Below are positions 43,831 to 53,116 of a stretch of 64,000 bases of DNA, in pieces; position 1 is the first letter of the stretch; each line of letters begins with the position of its first letter. The position numbers and the translations under genes were made by a program. This DNA comes from JBAXXL01 sp037127915 (GTDB taxonomy: Bacteria; Bacteroidota; Ignavibacteria; Kapaibacteriales; UBA2268). A model generated the notes under the pieces. It did no database searches, was not told where the DNA came from, and saw only the letters and a program-made list of their open reading frames with translations. Where the stretch lies: contig JBAXXL010000014.1 in the NCBI GenBank assembly GCA_037127915.1, forward strand, positions 23,496 to 87,495, read 5' to 3'.

Positions 43831-45354
43831 TTAAATTTTATTTTTTGCCAACAAATCAGATATTTCATTTTTTAACTTATTAATTTGGATGAAGCCAGTA
43901 TTATTAGGTATTTTTTCCAAATCTAACTTTAAATTATTACTGAATTCAGAATCAATTAATATCTCTTCTCTTAGTAAATTAAGGTAAGCCAACCAATAAT
44001 ATTCCTTCTTGCTAATTTTGGTTTTATTCATGACTTCATGGTATAACTGTCTACCAACAAATATGTCACCTTTCCTAAAATGAATTAAACCTGAAGTTGC
44101 TTTTAAACATAATTTATCAACATCACTTAAACTCTCTTTATCAACTAAATTTAATAATTTTTCAGCTTCTTTAATTTTATTTGATAATGCAAATTGATAT
44201 GAAATGTTATTAATTAAAAAAGGGTCCTTTGGATGAGAAATCAAACCTAATTTTAATAATTCTAGAGATGTGTTGTTATCATTCAAAATATTAGATGCGA
44301 TATGGTAGCCAAATTTAATAGATCTGCTTGAAAATGGTAAATCCAGAAACCATTTTTTTACATTATCGAGTGCTTGATTATAATGCCCCCCATAATAATT
44401 TGCAAGTGCTAACGCTTCATAATTATTTTTTATATTATTATCATTTGATTGAAAATCAATGAAATTCTCTCTGTTATTAATCCATTCAAACTGAGCTAAA
44501 GTATTATCATTAGGTTGTATTAATGATTCCTTGATTAATTTTTTTGTCTTCTTAATATTGCCATGATAGTATTCTAAAGTGCCTAAAGATGATGCTAGTT
44601 CAGTAATTTGAAAAGGAGAAAATTTTTTTGATTCTATTATCTGAAAGCTATTTCTAATATTTAATGATTTTCGATTAATCATTGTTGCTAAAGCAATTTC
44701 AGCAGAGGCTACCCAGGGGTCGTATCTGACAATATTTGTTTTTTGAATAATTTTACAGATATATTCTTCTAAATCATAATGAGAAAACAGTCGCGAAGCA
44801 GATCTCAAGATAAATCTATTCTCGGGTGCCAAATTTAATGCGATTTTCATGTTATTTATAGACTTTTCTTTAAACCCAAGTATAGTGTATAATCTAGATA
44901 ATTCAACATAATTAATAGGATTATTAATAAAATTTTTAATTTTGGGTTTTAGTTTTTTTATAGATGAAATAATCTGTTCTTTTATTTGTAATTCATTGTC
45001 ATTATTTAGAGTTCCAATAATATTTTTAATACCATTAGTACCATTTTTAATACTTTGCGATAAATCAATTAAAATTGAAGTTGACTTATCTTTATTATTT
45101 AGAATAAAATCTGCTGCATCTTGAACAATATCATTATTTGGGAATCCATTTACATAAGCGGCGCTTATTAGATCCCCAGCAGTTGATATGAGTTTATTAT
45201 TTTTAAACGAATTTGAATAATCCTCTATTGATAAATTCTTAACAATTGTATTATTAATAAAATTAGAACTTAATTCATTATTTGATATAGTATCATCAAA
45301 TTGACGCCAGTTTGGCAATACTCTTCTATCTTTATTTACAAAAATACTATCCAT
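43831..45354 (-). CDS. TPR-like helical repeat protein paired with a kinase
   Basis: 507 residues, no signal peptide, no membrane helices. It starts with a conserved-looking segment RRVLPNWRQFDDTISNNELSS, followed by helical repeats of TPR type: NYVELSRLYTILGFKEKSINNMKIALNLAPENRFIL, ITELASSLGTLEYYHGNIKKTKKLIKESLIQPND, ALALANYYGGHYNQALDNVKKWF, DPFLINNISYQFALSNKIKEAEKLLNLV. Its ATG lies inside the end of the kinase gene (8-bp overlap), so the two are translated together. TPR proteins bind partners; it may be the kinase substrate, scaffold or sensor. Confidence 0.75.
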   Translation of the reverse strand: MDSIFVNKDRRVLPNWRQFDDTISNNELSSNFINNTIVKNLSIEDYSNSFKNNKLISTAGDLISAAYVNGFPNNDIVQDAADFILNNKDKSTSILIDLSQSIKNGTNGIKNIIGTLNNDNELQIKEQIISSIKKLKPKIKNFINNPINYVELSRLYTILGFKEKSINNMKIALNLAPENRFILRSASRLFSHYDLEEYICKIIQKTNIVRYDPWVASAEIALATMINRKSLNIRNSFQIIESKKFSPFQITELASSLGTLEYYHGNIKKTKKLIKESLIQPNDNTLAQFEWINNRENFIDFQSNDNNIKNNYEALALANYYGGHYNQALDNVKKWFLDLPFSSRSIKFGYHIASNILNDNNTSLELLKLGLISHPKDPFLINNISYQFALSNKIKEAEKLLNLVDKESLSDVDKLCLKATSGLIHFRKGDIFVGRQLYHEVMNKTKISKKEYYWLAYLNLLREEILIDSEFSNNLKLDLEKIPNNTGFIQINKLKNEISDLLAKNKI

Positions 45355-46405
45355 TATTTAACCTATACAAATTACAAATTGATTTTTTATTCAATATGTC
45401 CAATTTTGTTATAAACCTGTCTAAACCATAATGATTAATAGTATTGACATTTTTCCTATGACCACGAATTTCGGGAAGTGGATAACATAATTGTTGCACT
45501 AAATCTTTTAAGTCAATTTTTAATTCATCGCTTTCAATACCATGATAAAATTCTTCTAAAGATTTACTAAAAGCATCTATCAAATAAGGCTTAACCACGT
45601 CGAATGTACCAGACCAATGTGGTGGTTTAAAACTATCATCTAGATTTTTCATTAATAAAGCTGTCATACTTATCCCTGTAAAATAAAAAACAATTAGACT
45701 ACCTAATAAATATGTATCAATAGCAAATGCTCTCTTTTTCCAATCTTTATCATGGTAATCATATATAATTTCTGGAGGTGCATAATTAAAATCTCCAGTA
45801 AACGGAAGTAACTCATATGGTGATTTTATATCACTACAAAGGGACCTACCTAAATCACCTATTTTGGTTTCATTACAAAACAAAAGGATATTTGATGGTT
45901 TTAAATCTTGATGTGAAATATTAATTTTATGTAATTGATTAATTCCAACTGCAATTTCATGTAAAGATTTTAATCTCCAAGTAACATCAAGTTTTTTGGA
46001 AAAATCAATTAAATTCCTTACATCACCATCAGCTAATTCAAAAATCAAATATGGAACTAAACCAATAGTATAACCGTTCAATGTTATTTCCCCAGATTCT
46101 TTTACAAAAGAAACTTTTGAAGCATGATGATCCTGACATAACTGTGATAATTGTTTTTCATATTTATGAACATCAAGCATCTCTGTTAATACTTCTGTTA
46201 TAGCCTTTTTCCCATCATTACATGAAAAAAATGCACCAAAATTCAGAGCTTTTAAAAAGCAAATATCATTATTTCTTTTGACCTTATAACAAATCGAAAA
46301 AAATGAACCAGTTGAACCAGTTGGTTTATCGATTTTTTCAATTACCTCCCAACCTGTAAGTAATACTTGACCCAGTAGTGCATCAGCTGCGTTTACGCTT
46401 ACCAT
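45347..46405 (-). CDS. Serine/threonine protein kinase
   Basis: 352 residues, cytoplasmic, with one eukaryotic-like kinase domain and little else. All key residues are seen: the Gly-rich loop around GSTGSFFS (30-37), ATP lysine Lys52 (FLKALN), catalytic loop HQDLKPSN with Asp167, Lys169 and Asn172, the metal Asp184 in DLG (DFG elsewhere), APPE at 209-212 and the helix-F Asp230. It has no membrane helix or PASTA repeats, unlike housekeeping PknB. First gene of a two-gene unit with the TPR protein. Targets are unknown; defence or stress signalling is possible. Confidence 0.85.
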   Translation of the reverse strand: MVSVNAADALLGQVLLTGWEVIEKIDKPTGSTGSFFSICYKVKRNNDICFLKALNFGAFFSCNDGKKAITEVLTEMLDVHKYEKQLSQLCQDHHASKVSFVKESGEITLNGYTIGLVPYLIFELADGDVRNLIDFSKKLDVTWRLKSLHEIAVGINQLHKINISHQDLKPSNILLFCNETKIGDLGRSLCSDIKSPYELLPFTGDFNYAPPEIIYDYHDKDWKKRAFAIDTYLLGSLIVFYFTGISMTALLMKNLDDSFKPPHWSGTFDVVKPYLIDAFSKSLEEFYHGIESDELKIDLKDLVQQLCYPLPEIRGHRKNVNTINHYGLDRFITKLDILNKKSICNLYRLNNG

Positions 46406-47034
46406 AATTAACTTAATTATTTAATAAAAATGTATAATCACTAATTTTTCAAATTTACAAAATTTCTTTGACAAAATAAGTCTTTTATAGAATTAATTAT
46501 TAAATGAATACTTTAACCTAAGATTCTACACAATTCGAAAATAAATTTTCATACTAGTTATGGGATTAAAGGATTAAATGCCGAGTATATATTTATATTA
46601 TTGGATTTAAACATTCTAAATAAAAATCTTTATGAAACACAATATTAAATTTGAAACTTTTCTTACATACAAGTAAAGAGTGTCAGATACTAACAACATT
46701 CTAGGACTTAACCTATCAGATTAATAATCAGGTATTTTTTTTTATTTGTATTTTTTTTTATTTTTGTATATTATTTTTATTTTTTTTAATTAGAAAGATT
46801 TTTAATGTAATATTATTAAACACGAACATAGTTAGATAATTAATATGACAGATACACCTACTCAAATAATTTTAGTTATAATTCTACATTAGCACCAAGA
46901 GGTTTGTCTGTTCGTATCGTTGGAAAGTTTTAAAGATTTGATTATTCTATAGACTGATCATTTATCATTATAATAGTTGTCGAAAGATTTGCTCAATTTT
47001 TTTTATATTATAAATTACTTAATGAGGTTTACCG
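46406..47034. other. Long AT-rich intergenic region between divergent genes
   Basis: 629 bp with homopolymer T/A tracts (for example near 46734-46790). TAAATTTG on the minus strand (46450-46457) fits a -7 element for the kinase gene, but its -33 spacing is wrong (14 bp). I see no gene, tRNA or strong hairpin. An upstream promoter for the gene at 47035 should lie in the right half. Confidence 0.4.
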
Positions 47035-47907
47035 ATGAAGAAAATAATTATTTTATTAATTCTAATTTCTTTTTCATATAATATTAGTTATGCTTCTAAT
47101 AATAATAAAATTAAAATCGAATATTATTATTCAAATAATATTAAAGAATTAGAAGAATTTGCTATTAATCGAACTAATTCTAGAAACGTTCTTAAAACAC
47201 CAAAAACAATTCCATCCTATGAAGAACCGAAAACATTATTACCAGATGTTAATAAAAATGATAAAGTACTCATAATGTTTAAAGATCAAGATAGTAATTA
47301 TTTAATGTTAGGTGATATTATTCTATCCAGCTTTTATGTGCATGTTCCTGCACAAAATAAGTATAAACCCGAACGCCCGGATTATAATCCAACAAATAAA
47401 TATTATATTTTGGAACTTAAAGATTTAGAATCTGAAAATGGTTTAGAATTGACGTTTTATGTTGAAATTAGTAATTCAGCATATGAATTAACAAATCCTA
47501 AAGGATATGCTTATTATTATAAATGTTTATCTCCATATAAATCATTTAATAATAATTTACCGATATGCTGGTTTCCTGTTACTTTATTTGCAACTAATTT
47601 TAAATCTGATTCTACCGGGATACCTTTCAATGCTATACCAATAGGAATCGCCATTGGAGGAAAAATTGGAGTTACTAAATACAATTACTTAGGTATTTCT
47701 GGAATTGCAAATTTGTTAATTACAAAAAATAATGAAACATCTTATTTACAAACCATGACTTTGGGAATGCTATTTGATTTTGACGGAATTTTATATCTTG
47801 GAAGCACATATGGTATAAATTTTATTGATAGGACTAAAGATACGAAATGGATGTTTGTTGTTGGTTTTGGACCTGAACTTCTACAATTCCTTTCGTCAAA
47901 AGAATAA
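47035..47907 (+). CDS. Secreted protein of unknown function with barrel-like C-terminus
   Basis: 290 residues. Signal peptide MKKIIILLILISFSYNISYAS. A charged N-terminal half (about 22-180), then residues 185-290 with the pattern IPFNAIPIGIAIGGKIGVTKYNYLGISGIANLL ... LGMLFDFDGILYLGSTYGINF, alternating strands that look like a small membrane barrel. I recognise no family. It diverges from the kinase gene and shares the low GC of the island. Confidence 0.55.
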   Translation: MKKIIILLILISFSYNISYASNNNKIKIEYYYSNNIKELEEFAINRTNSRNVLKTPKTIPSYEEPKTLLPDVNKNDKVLIMFKDQDSNYLMLGDIILSSFYVHVPAQNKYKPERPDYNPTNKYYILELKDLESENGLELTFYVEISNSAYELTNPKGYAYYYKCLSPYKSFNNNLPICWFPVTLFATNFKSDSTGIPFNAIPIGIAIGGKIGVTKYNYLGISGIANLLITKNNETSYLQTMTLGMLFDFDGILYLGSTYGINFIDRTKDTKWMFVVGFGPELLQFLSSKE

Positions 47908-48061
47908 TATGCCAATTTTTCTAAGTACTTCGCACAAATCATAAAGTCTTTATTGCCTTAACTGCTTTGTTGGTTGATTACTTTGTATTATTCTAGTAGT
48001 GTGTCATTTTTATGATATGAGGTTAATTATTTCATTCCTTTTCTGAATTAATAATTTATTG

Positions 48062-48097
48062 AAACCCCACCTAAATCCTCCCCAATGGGGAGGACTT
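48062..48097. repeat. Dispersed repeat (AAACCCCACCTAAATCC type)
   Basis: The sequence ACCCCACCTAAATCC followed by CCTCCCC / GGGGAGG is found again, reversed and slightly changed, at 61798-61833. Confidence 0.75.
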
Positions 48098-48123
48098 AAA
48101 CACATTTTCAATTTTCAAAGATG

Positions 48124-48148
48124 GATTCCCGCTTTCGCTGGGAATGAC
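48124..48148. repeat. REP-like palindrome (ATTCCCGCTTTCGC type)
   Basis: ATTCCC GCTTTCGCT GGGAAT followed by GAC. Two related copies lie at 51991-52014 and 61883-61906. Confidence 0.8.
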
Positions 48149-48190
48149 CCAATCTTCTTACAATTAATCATTAAACATTAATAATTGTTT

Positions 48191-49732
48191 CTATTCCCAT
48201 TCAATCGTCGAAGGCGGTTTGCTCGAAATGTCATAAACAACGCGGTTAATTCCGCGGACTTCGTTAATGATGCGATTCGAGATTTTTGCCAGGACTTCAT
48301 AAGGGAAATGGTACCAATCGGCTGTCATACCGTCCACGCTGGTTACGGCTCGCAAAGCGCAGGTATTTTCATAAGTACGCTCGTCGCCCATTACGCCAAC
48401 GCTTTTAACAGGTAACAACACTGCAAATGCTTGCCATATTTCATCATACAATCCTGCATTGCGAATTTCTTCCAAATATATTTCATCCGCTTTCTGTAAA
48501 GTTTCAATTCTACTAGGTTCAATTTCACCCAATATACGTATTCCTAATCCAGGACCCGGGAACGGATGACGTTGAACGAACCAAGCTGGAACACCTAATT
48601 TCTTACCGACTTCGCGAACTTCGTCTTTGAATAATTCGCGGAAAGGTTCGAGCAATTTTAATCCCATTTTTTCAGGTAGGCCGCCTACGTTATGATGCGA
48701 TTTTATTACTGCTGATGGTCCTTTGACGGAAACTGATTCGATTACGTCGGGATACAGTGTTCCTTGAGCAAGCCATTTTGCGTTATTGAACCTTTTAGCG
48801 GCTACATCGAATAGTTCAATGAAAGCTCCGCCGATAACTTTGCGTTTCTTTTCGGGTTCGCTTATTCCGGCTAATCCGCCTAAAAATACGTCCGTTCCAT
48901 CAATCAACTCGATTGACATATTGAAATGCTCGTCGAAAAGTTTCATCAACTGTGTACTTTCGTTCAATCGCATTAATCCCGTATCTATATGGATACAATG
49001 AAGTTTATCCCCAATTGCTTTATGGAGAAGAACTGCTAAAACAGTTGAGTCCACACCACCCGAAAGCGCGCAAATCACTTCGTTTTCGCCTACTTCGTCT
49101 TTAATCTTTTGAATAGCAGATTCTATAAATGAATCCGCATTCCAGGTTTCAACACATCCGCAGATTTTGCGAACAAAATTGCTGAGAATTTTATTTCCTT
49201 CATCGGTATGATGAACTTCAGGATGGAACTGCACTCCATAAATATGTTTTGCAGGATTGCGAACAGCGCATATAGGTGCATTTTCAGAATGTGCTATAGT
49301 TTCGAAACCCTTTGGCGGATTTAACAGCGAATCGCCGTGGCTCATCCAAACGATCGTTTCAGGTGATACACCTTCGAATATATCGTCAAATTTATCTATT
49401 ATCAATTTTGCGCGACCGAACTCACGTGCGGCGGCTTTATCAACTTCACCTTGTAATTTATAAGCTAAAAGTTGCAAACCATAGCATATTCCTAATACCG
49501 GTACACCGGAATCAAAAACATCCCAACTTGGGTGCGGCGCACCTTCGGCATAAACACTCGCCGGTCCGCCTGATAATATTAATCCTTTTGCTCCGATTGC
49601 GTCGAAATCTTCCCGGCTAAGTGTATATGGATATATCTCGGCATAGACGCCTATTTCACGTACTTTTCTGGCTATAATCTGGGTATATTGCGACCCAAAA
49701 TCCAGTATTATTATTTTTTCTTTAGTTTTCAT
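48191..49732 (-). CDS. guaA: GMP synthase (glutamine-hydrolysing)
   Basis: 513 residues, usual length. It makes GMP from XMP, ATP and glutamine in the cytoplasm. N-terminal class I glutamine amidotransferase: ILDFGSQYTQIIARKVRE, nucleophile Cys83 in GICYGLQLLA, and the His/Glu pair in YGVQFHPEVHH. Then the ATP pyrophosphatase loop SGGVDSTVLAVLLHKA (about 225-240) and the C-terminal dimerisation domain ending PPSTIEWE. A housekeeping gene inside an accessory region; no neighbour in the same pathway. Confidence 0.98.
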   Translation of the reverse strand: MKTKEKIIILDFGSQYTQIIARKVREIGVYAEIYPYTLSREDFDAIGAKGLILSGGPASVYAEGAPHPSWDVFDSGVPVLGICYGLQLLAYKLQGEVDKAAAREFGRAKLIIDKFDDIFEGVSPETIVWMSHGDSLLNPPKGFETIAHSENAPICAVRNPAKHIYGVQFHPEVHHTDEGNKILSNFVRKICGCVETWNADSFIESAIQKIKDEVGENEVICALSGGVDSTVLAVLLHKAIGDKLHCIHIDTGLMRLNESTQLMKLFDEHFNMSIELIDGTDVFLGGLAGISEPEKKRKVIGGAFIELFDVAAKRFNNAKWLAQGTLYPDVIESVSVKGPSAVIKSHHNVGGLPEKMGLKLLEPFRELFKDEVREVGKKLGVPAWFVQRHPFPGPGLGIRILGEIEPSRIETLQKADEIYLEEIRNAGLYDEIWQAFAVLLPVKSVGVMGDERTYENTCALRAVTSVDGMTADWYHFPYEVLAKISNRIINEVRGINRVVYDISSKPPSTIEWE

Positions 49733-49982
49733 ATTTATCTCATTAAATTTTGAATTTTAAATGGATTAAAAAATCTATGTATTTGATTTTCAATTCTGTA
49801 ACGATTTCCTGCAATAATTGTTTTTCACTTTTACAATGCTATTTACACAATCAGCATTATTTACTAGCTGCAGTTGAATTGCGAATAGAGTGTATTCGCA
49901 ATTAGAAAGAACTTAAAAAATTGACGGCTTAATTCTATATGATGACCTGAAATTCCTATTGCATAAACAAGTTCCAGTGATT

Positions 49983-51920
49983 CTATGGCTCATTTTCAAA
50001 TTTAAATATATCTAATAATGATTTAACAATTGCTTTTGTTCTTCCTTCAATATAGTCAATTGACCATTTATCAGCAGAAGCAAGACTCCTTTTCTCATTA
50101 TTATCATTAATAATAAATTCCAAGTCATTTAAAGCCAAACCGTTTTTATAACCTAAGTTTAATTTGATACCAAGAATAGTTTCTTCTTCACAATTTTGTT
50201 TCTTATCAAATGATTGGTCTGACAACCTAGAATTATAACCACTCAAAGTAAGGTTACCCAAACGATGAACGTGTTGGAATTGATAATCTTTAGCCTTTTC
50301 CTTATCACCATCAGCTATCATATTTACCCATTCCACGGGGATATTATCGCCTTTAGGAAAGACATGTTCAATTGTCCATATCAACTTGTTTTTATCATTT
50401 CGCTTCCAAAGGTTGTTATTATCTTCTCTAGTCTCATGTTGATCATTCAAATATGTTAATACAAATCTTGTCATACCTACATTACGGTCATACATCCCAT
50501 TGGAAAGGATTTCCTCAAAGGTTCTTAAATTGGTTACCTTCCACTTTGTTGAGGATAATAAATGATTAATAATAATATTTGAATTGAGTTTTTCTATTTT
50601 ATTAAGTTTTGAATTACAATGACTAATTAGGTCAATCTGAATTGCATCTAAATCTCTTGTTGCTGGAAAGTCTGTTATATTTCTTCTTACATAATATTTT
50701 ATATAAAAATCCAATATATCACTTAAAATCTGTGTCTTTGCATTGTTTTCAAAACACGATTCTTCGAGAGAAAAGAAATACATTAATGAAGTATAACTAG
50801 TAGCAGCACCAATATAATTTAAATTCAAAAGTTTTTTATTTATTGATTCATTATTTTGTAAATCATCCGGATTGATAAAATTATTATAATTTTTTGATTT
50901 ATCAATCATATCATCAAAAATAGTTCCTAAAACATTAGAATTCTGAGTAATTATATTTAAATATATATCAACTAATTTCCTCGAAGTTGCAATATTATAA
51001 CCTTCTAATTTTATATTATCTTTATACTTGAAGGCATTATAAAACTGCCTTAAAAACCTGTCTTGATTACTATAGTCACCTAAATTATTTACTAAAATTT
51101 TCCATTTTTTAAATGAATCATTCATTGGGATTTCGTTATTTTGCAAACCTACAAGGAATTTATTTTTAATAATATCCATAGCAGATAACGGTACTCCTCT
51201 ATTATTTAAAGTTTCAAACATAATATAAGCCTGGTTTAATGATTTTGCAGATATATCAACAATATTTAAGGCTAATACTTTCTCTAAAAAATTCTGTATT
51301 TCTTCGTAACTAAACTTTTCTAATCTATTTTCAAAATACTCGAAGCATTTACTTATTTGACTTGATGCAAAACCCCTAAGAGGTTTAATGTTATCACCAA
51401 TTAAAATTTTTCTAAAAAGATAAATATAATATTTTAAATCATCATTTTGGTCTGATGGTATTAAACGTAAACAGTAAGTTTTATTTTCATTGTTCCTATT
51501 CACCTGAATATGTTTATATTCAGGTGAATTAGTTTCTTTAAAGAGCCTCTTTTCTAAACTTACTAATCTAAAAATATGAGAATGATTATTCTTAATATTT
51601 TCATCTAATTGTGCTATTTCTTTGAGTCGAACGTAAATTGACATTAATAATAATGATAAAGTTATAAATCTTTGTTGCCCATCAACAATTTCTAAACAAA
51701 TTTCTTCTCCTGCCCTAATTATTGAATTTTGTACAGTAATAAATGAGCCTAAGTAATGATAATCATGTTCTTTAGGATTACTTAAAACAATATCCTCAAA
51801 AAGGTATTCCCAGTTAGTAAGCTTCCAAGAATAAACTCTTTGAAATTTTGGAACTTCATAAATAATTAAATTGCTTTCAATATCTAACAGATTCGAAAAA
51901 TATTTAAATGGTTTTTCCAT
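49983..51920 (-). CDS. DUF262/DUF1524 protein (GmrSD-like nuclease)
   Basis: 645 residues. The N-terminal DUF262 (GmrS-like) part has VPKFQRVYSWK at 23-33 and EIVDGQQRFITLS (DGQQR, 80-84), a ParB-like nucleotide-binding motif. The C-terminal DUF1524 (GmrD-like) part has TIEHVFPKG (His about 518) and HRLGNLTLSGYNSRLS, the His-Me finger nuclease motifs. The GmrSD family is known as a type IV restriction system against modified DNA; a single fused protein often acts alone. No methylase or other defence gene is adjacent, only guaA and agmatinase. Confidence 0.88.
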   Translation of the reverse strand: MEKPFKYFSNLLDIESNLIIYEVPKFQRVYSWKLTNWEYLFEDIVLSNPKEHDYHYLGSFITVQNSIIRAGEEICLEIVDGQQRFITLSLLLMSIYVRLKEIAQLDENIKNNHSHIFRLVSLEKRLFKETNSPEYKHIQVNRNNENKTYCLRLIPSDQNDDLKYYIYLFRKILIGDNIKPLRGFASSQISKCFEYFENRLEKFSYEEIQNFLEKVLALNIVDISAKSLNQAYIMFETLNNRGVPLSAMDIIKNKFLVGLQNNEIPMNDSFKKWKILVNNLGDYSNQDRFLRQFYNAFKYKDNIKLEGYNIATSRKLVDIYLNIITQNSNVLGTIFDDMIDKSKNYNNFINPDDLQNNESINKKLLNLNYIGAATSYTSLMYFFSLEESCFENNAKTQILSDILDFYIKYYVRRNITDFPATRDLDAIQIDLISHCNSKLNKIEKLNSNIIINHLLSSTKWKVTNLRTFEEILSNGMYDRNVGMTRFVLTYLNDQHETREDNNNLWKRNDKNKLIWTIEHVFPKGDNIPVEWVNMIADGDKEKAKDYQFQHVHRLGNLTLSGYNSRLSDQSFDKKQNCEEETILGIKLNLGYKNGLALNDLEFIINDNNEKRSLASADKWSIDYIEGRTKAIVKSLLDIFKFENEP

Positions 51921-51990
51921 AATTTTTACCTCAAAATTGATTTTAATATTTTTATATTTCTTTTCCGGCTTTAATTTATTTTTTTTTTAG

Positions 51991-52014
51991 ATTCCCGCTT
52001 TCGCGGGAATGACG
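51991..52014. repeat. REP-like palindrome (ATTCCCGCTTTCGC type)
   Basis: ATTCCCGC TTTC GCGGGAAT then GACG, a perfect hairpin, between agmatinase and the DUF262 gene. Confidence 0.85.
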
Positions 52015-52035
52015 TTTTCTTAACATTCGTAATTT

Positions 52036-52947
52036 TTAATTCGTAATTGATTTATAAAATTCAAGATTAAGTATTTTATAAATTAATCTTGCCGCCAGCA
52101 TATCGGGGTGTTTCAGCCCTTCCATCGGAGCTAATTCAACCACATCGAGTCCGATAATTTTTTTCCCTGCCGCTTTTATCATTGAAATTAGTTCTATTGT
52201 TTCGCTATAGAGCATTCCATCAGGTTCAGGTGTACCGGTTGCCGGCATAATAGCAGGATCGAAATAATCCACATCGAATGTTATATATACTTCGTCTGCT
52301 AAAGAATCAACTACATATTCTCGCCAGAAAAATGAAAGTTGTGGATGGCGCCTCATTTGCGAAGCATAAAATGTTTTTATACCATTTTTCTTTATAAACT
52401 CGGATTCTTCTATACACTGTGCTCGTATTCCGACTTGAGTAATATGTTCAGTTGGAAAAAAATCCGCCACACGAGCCAATGCACTTGCGTGTGAATACGG
52501 CATATCTTCATAGCTTTCGCGTAAATCGGAGTGAGCATCGAAATGTAGAAGACTCATATTCGGAAAATGTTTATAGTATGCCTTTATCGGAGCTATGGAT
52601 ATGGTGTGTTCCCCACCCAAAGTTACGACGAATTTTTTCATTTCGAGCAGTTCATTCACTTGTTCTTCGATTGAATCCAAGGCTTGTTCATCTATTTTAT
52701 CACCAAATTCGATTGGTTCAATTGTCGCAATTCCGTGCTCAAAACAAAGTTCTTTACCTGTTTCATCGTCGTAAAACTCCACAAACTGACTGGCCTCGAT
52801 TATAGCTGACGGCCCATTAGCTGTTCCACCACCGTAACTTACAGAATGTTCATAAGGTGCAGACACTATACAAATTGCTGAATCGTTAAGATTGGAATAT
52901 TTTTCTTCGATGGCTAAAAAATTTTGTTCTAAAGGCAAAGTTTTCAT
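52036..52947 (-). CDS. speB: Agmatinase / ureohydrolase
   Basis: 303 residues. All six Mn-binding residues of the ureohydrolase fold are seen: His114 (GGEHTIS), Asp137, His139 and Asp141 (FDAHSD), Asp225 and Asp227 (FDVDYFDP). The end of the active site, TPEPDGM, agrees with agmatinase more than arginase. It converts agmatine to putrescine and urea in the polyamine pathway. No arginine decarboxylase gene is next to it. Some members act on other guanidino compounds. Confidence 0.9.
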   Translation of the reverse strand: MKTLPLEQNFLAIEEKYSNLNDSAICIVSAPYEHSVSYGGGTANGPSAIIEASQFVEFYDDETGKELCFEHGIATIEPIEFGDKIDEQALDSIEEQVNELLEMKKFVVTLGGEHTISIAPIKAYYKHFPNMSLLHFDAHSDLRESYEDMPYSHASALARVADFFPTEHITQVGIRAQCIEESEFIKKNGIKTFYASQMRRHPQLSFFWREYVVDSLADEVYITFDVDYFDPAIMPATGTPEPDGMLYSETIELISMIKAAGKKIIGLDVVELAPMEGLKHPDMLAARLIYKILNLEFYKSITN

Positions 52948-53116
52948 ATTTTTATGTAAAGAATGTAAAATTCAAAAATACTAAAAACATTCCACTTAAG
53001 AAAACGTTATATATGCTTTCGATATTTTGAGAAATGCTGAAATAGTGTTAATTTTAAAGTTTACGTATATAAATTTCGATAAAAGATACATTGTTAAAAT
53101 AAATTAGGTCTTAAAA

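Noticed and set aside
43831..46405. Assignment of the kinase pair to BREX (PglW) or another named system
   Set aside because: None of the other expected genes (methylase, PglZ, BrxC-like ATPase) is present, and the kinase is far smaller than PglW.
46734..46800. Long T-tracts as a terminator or origin
   Set aside because: There is no GC-rich stem before the tracts, and no DnaA boxes or iterons were recognised nearby.
49733..49982. Purine riboswitch upstream of guaA
   Set aside because: I could not find the three-way junction or the conserved loop bases.
52452..52805. 117-codon plus-strand open frame
   Set aside because: Antisense to agmatinase, where all metal ligands are intact; no start context or known motif.
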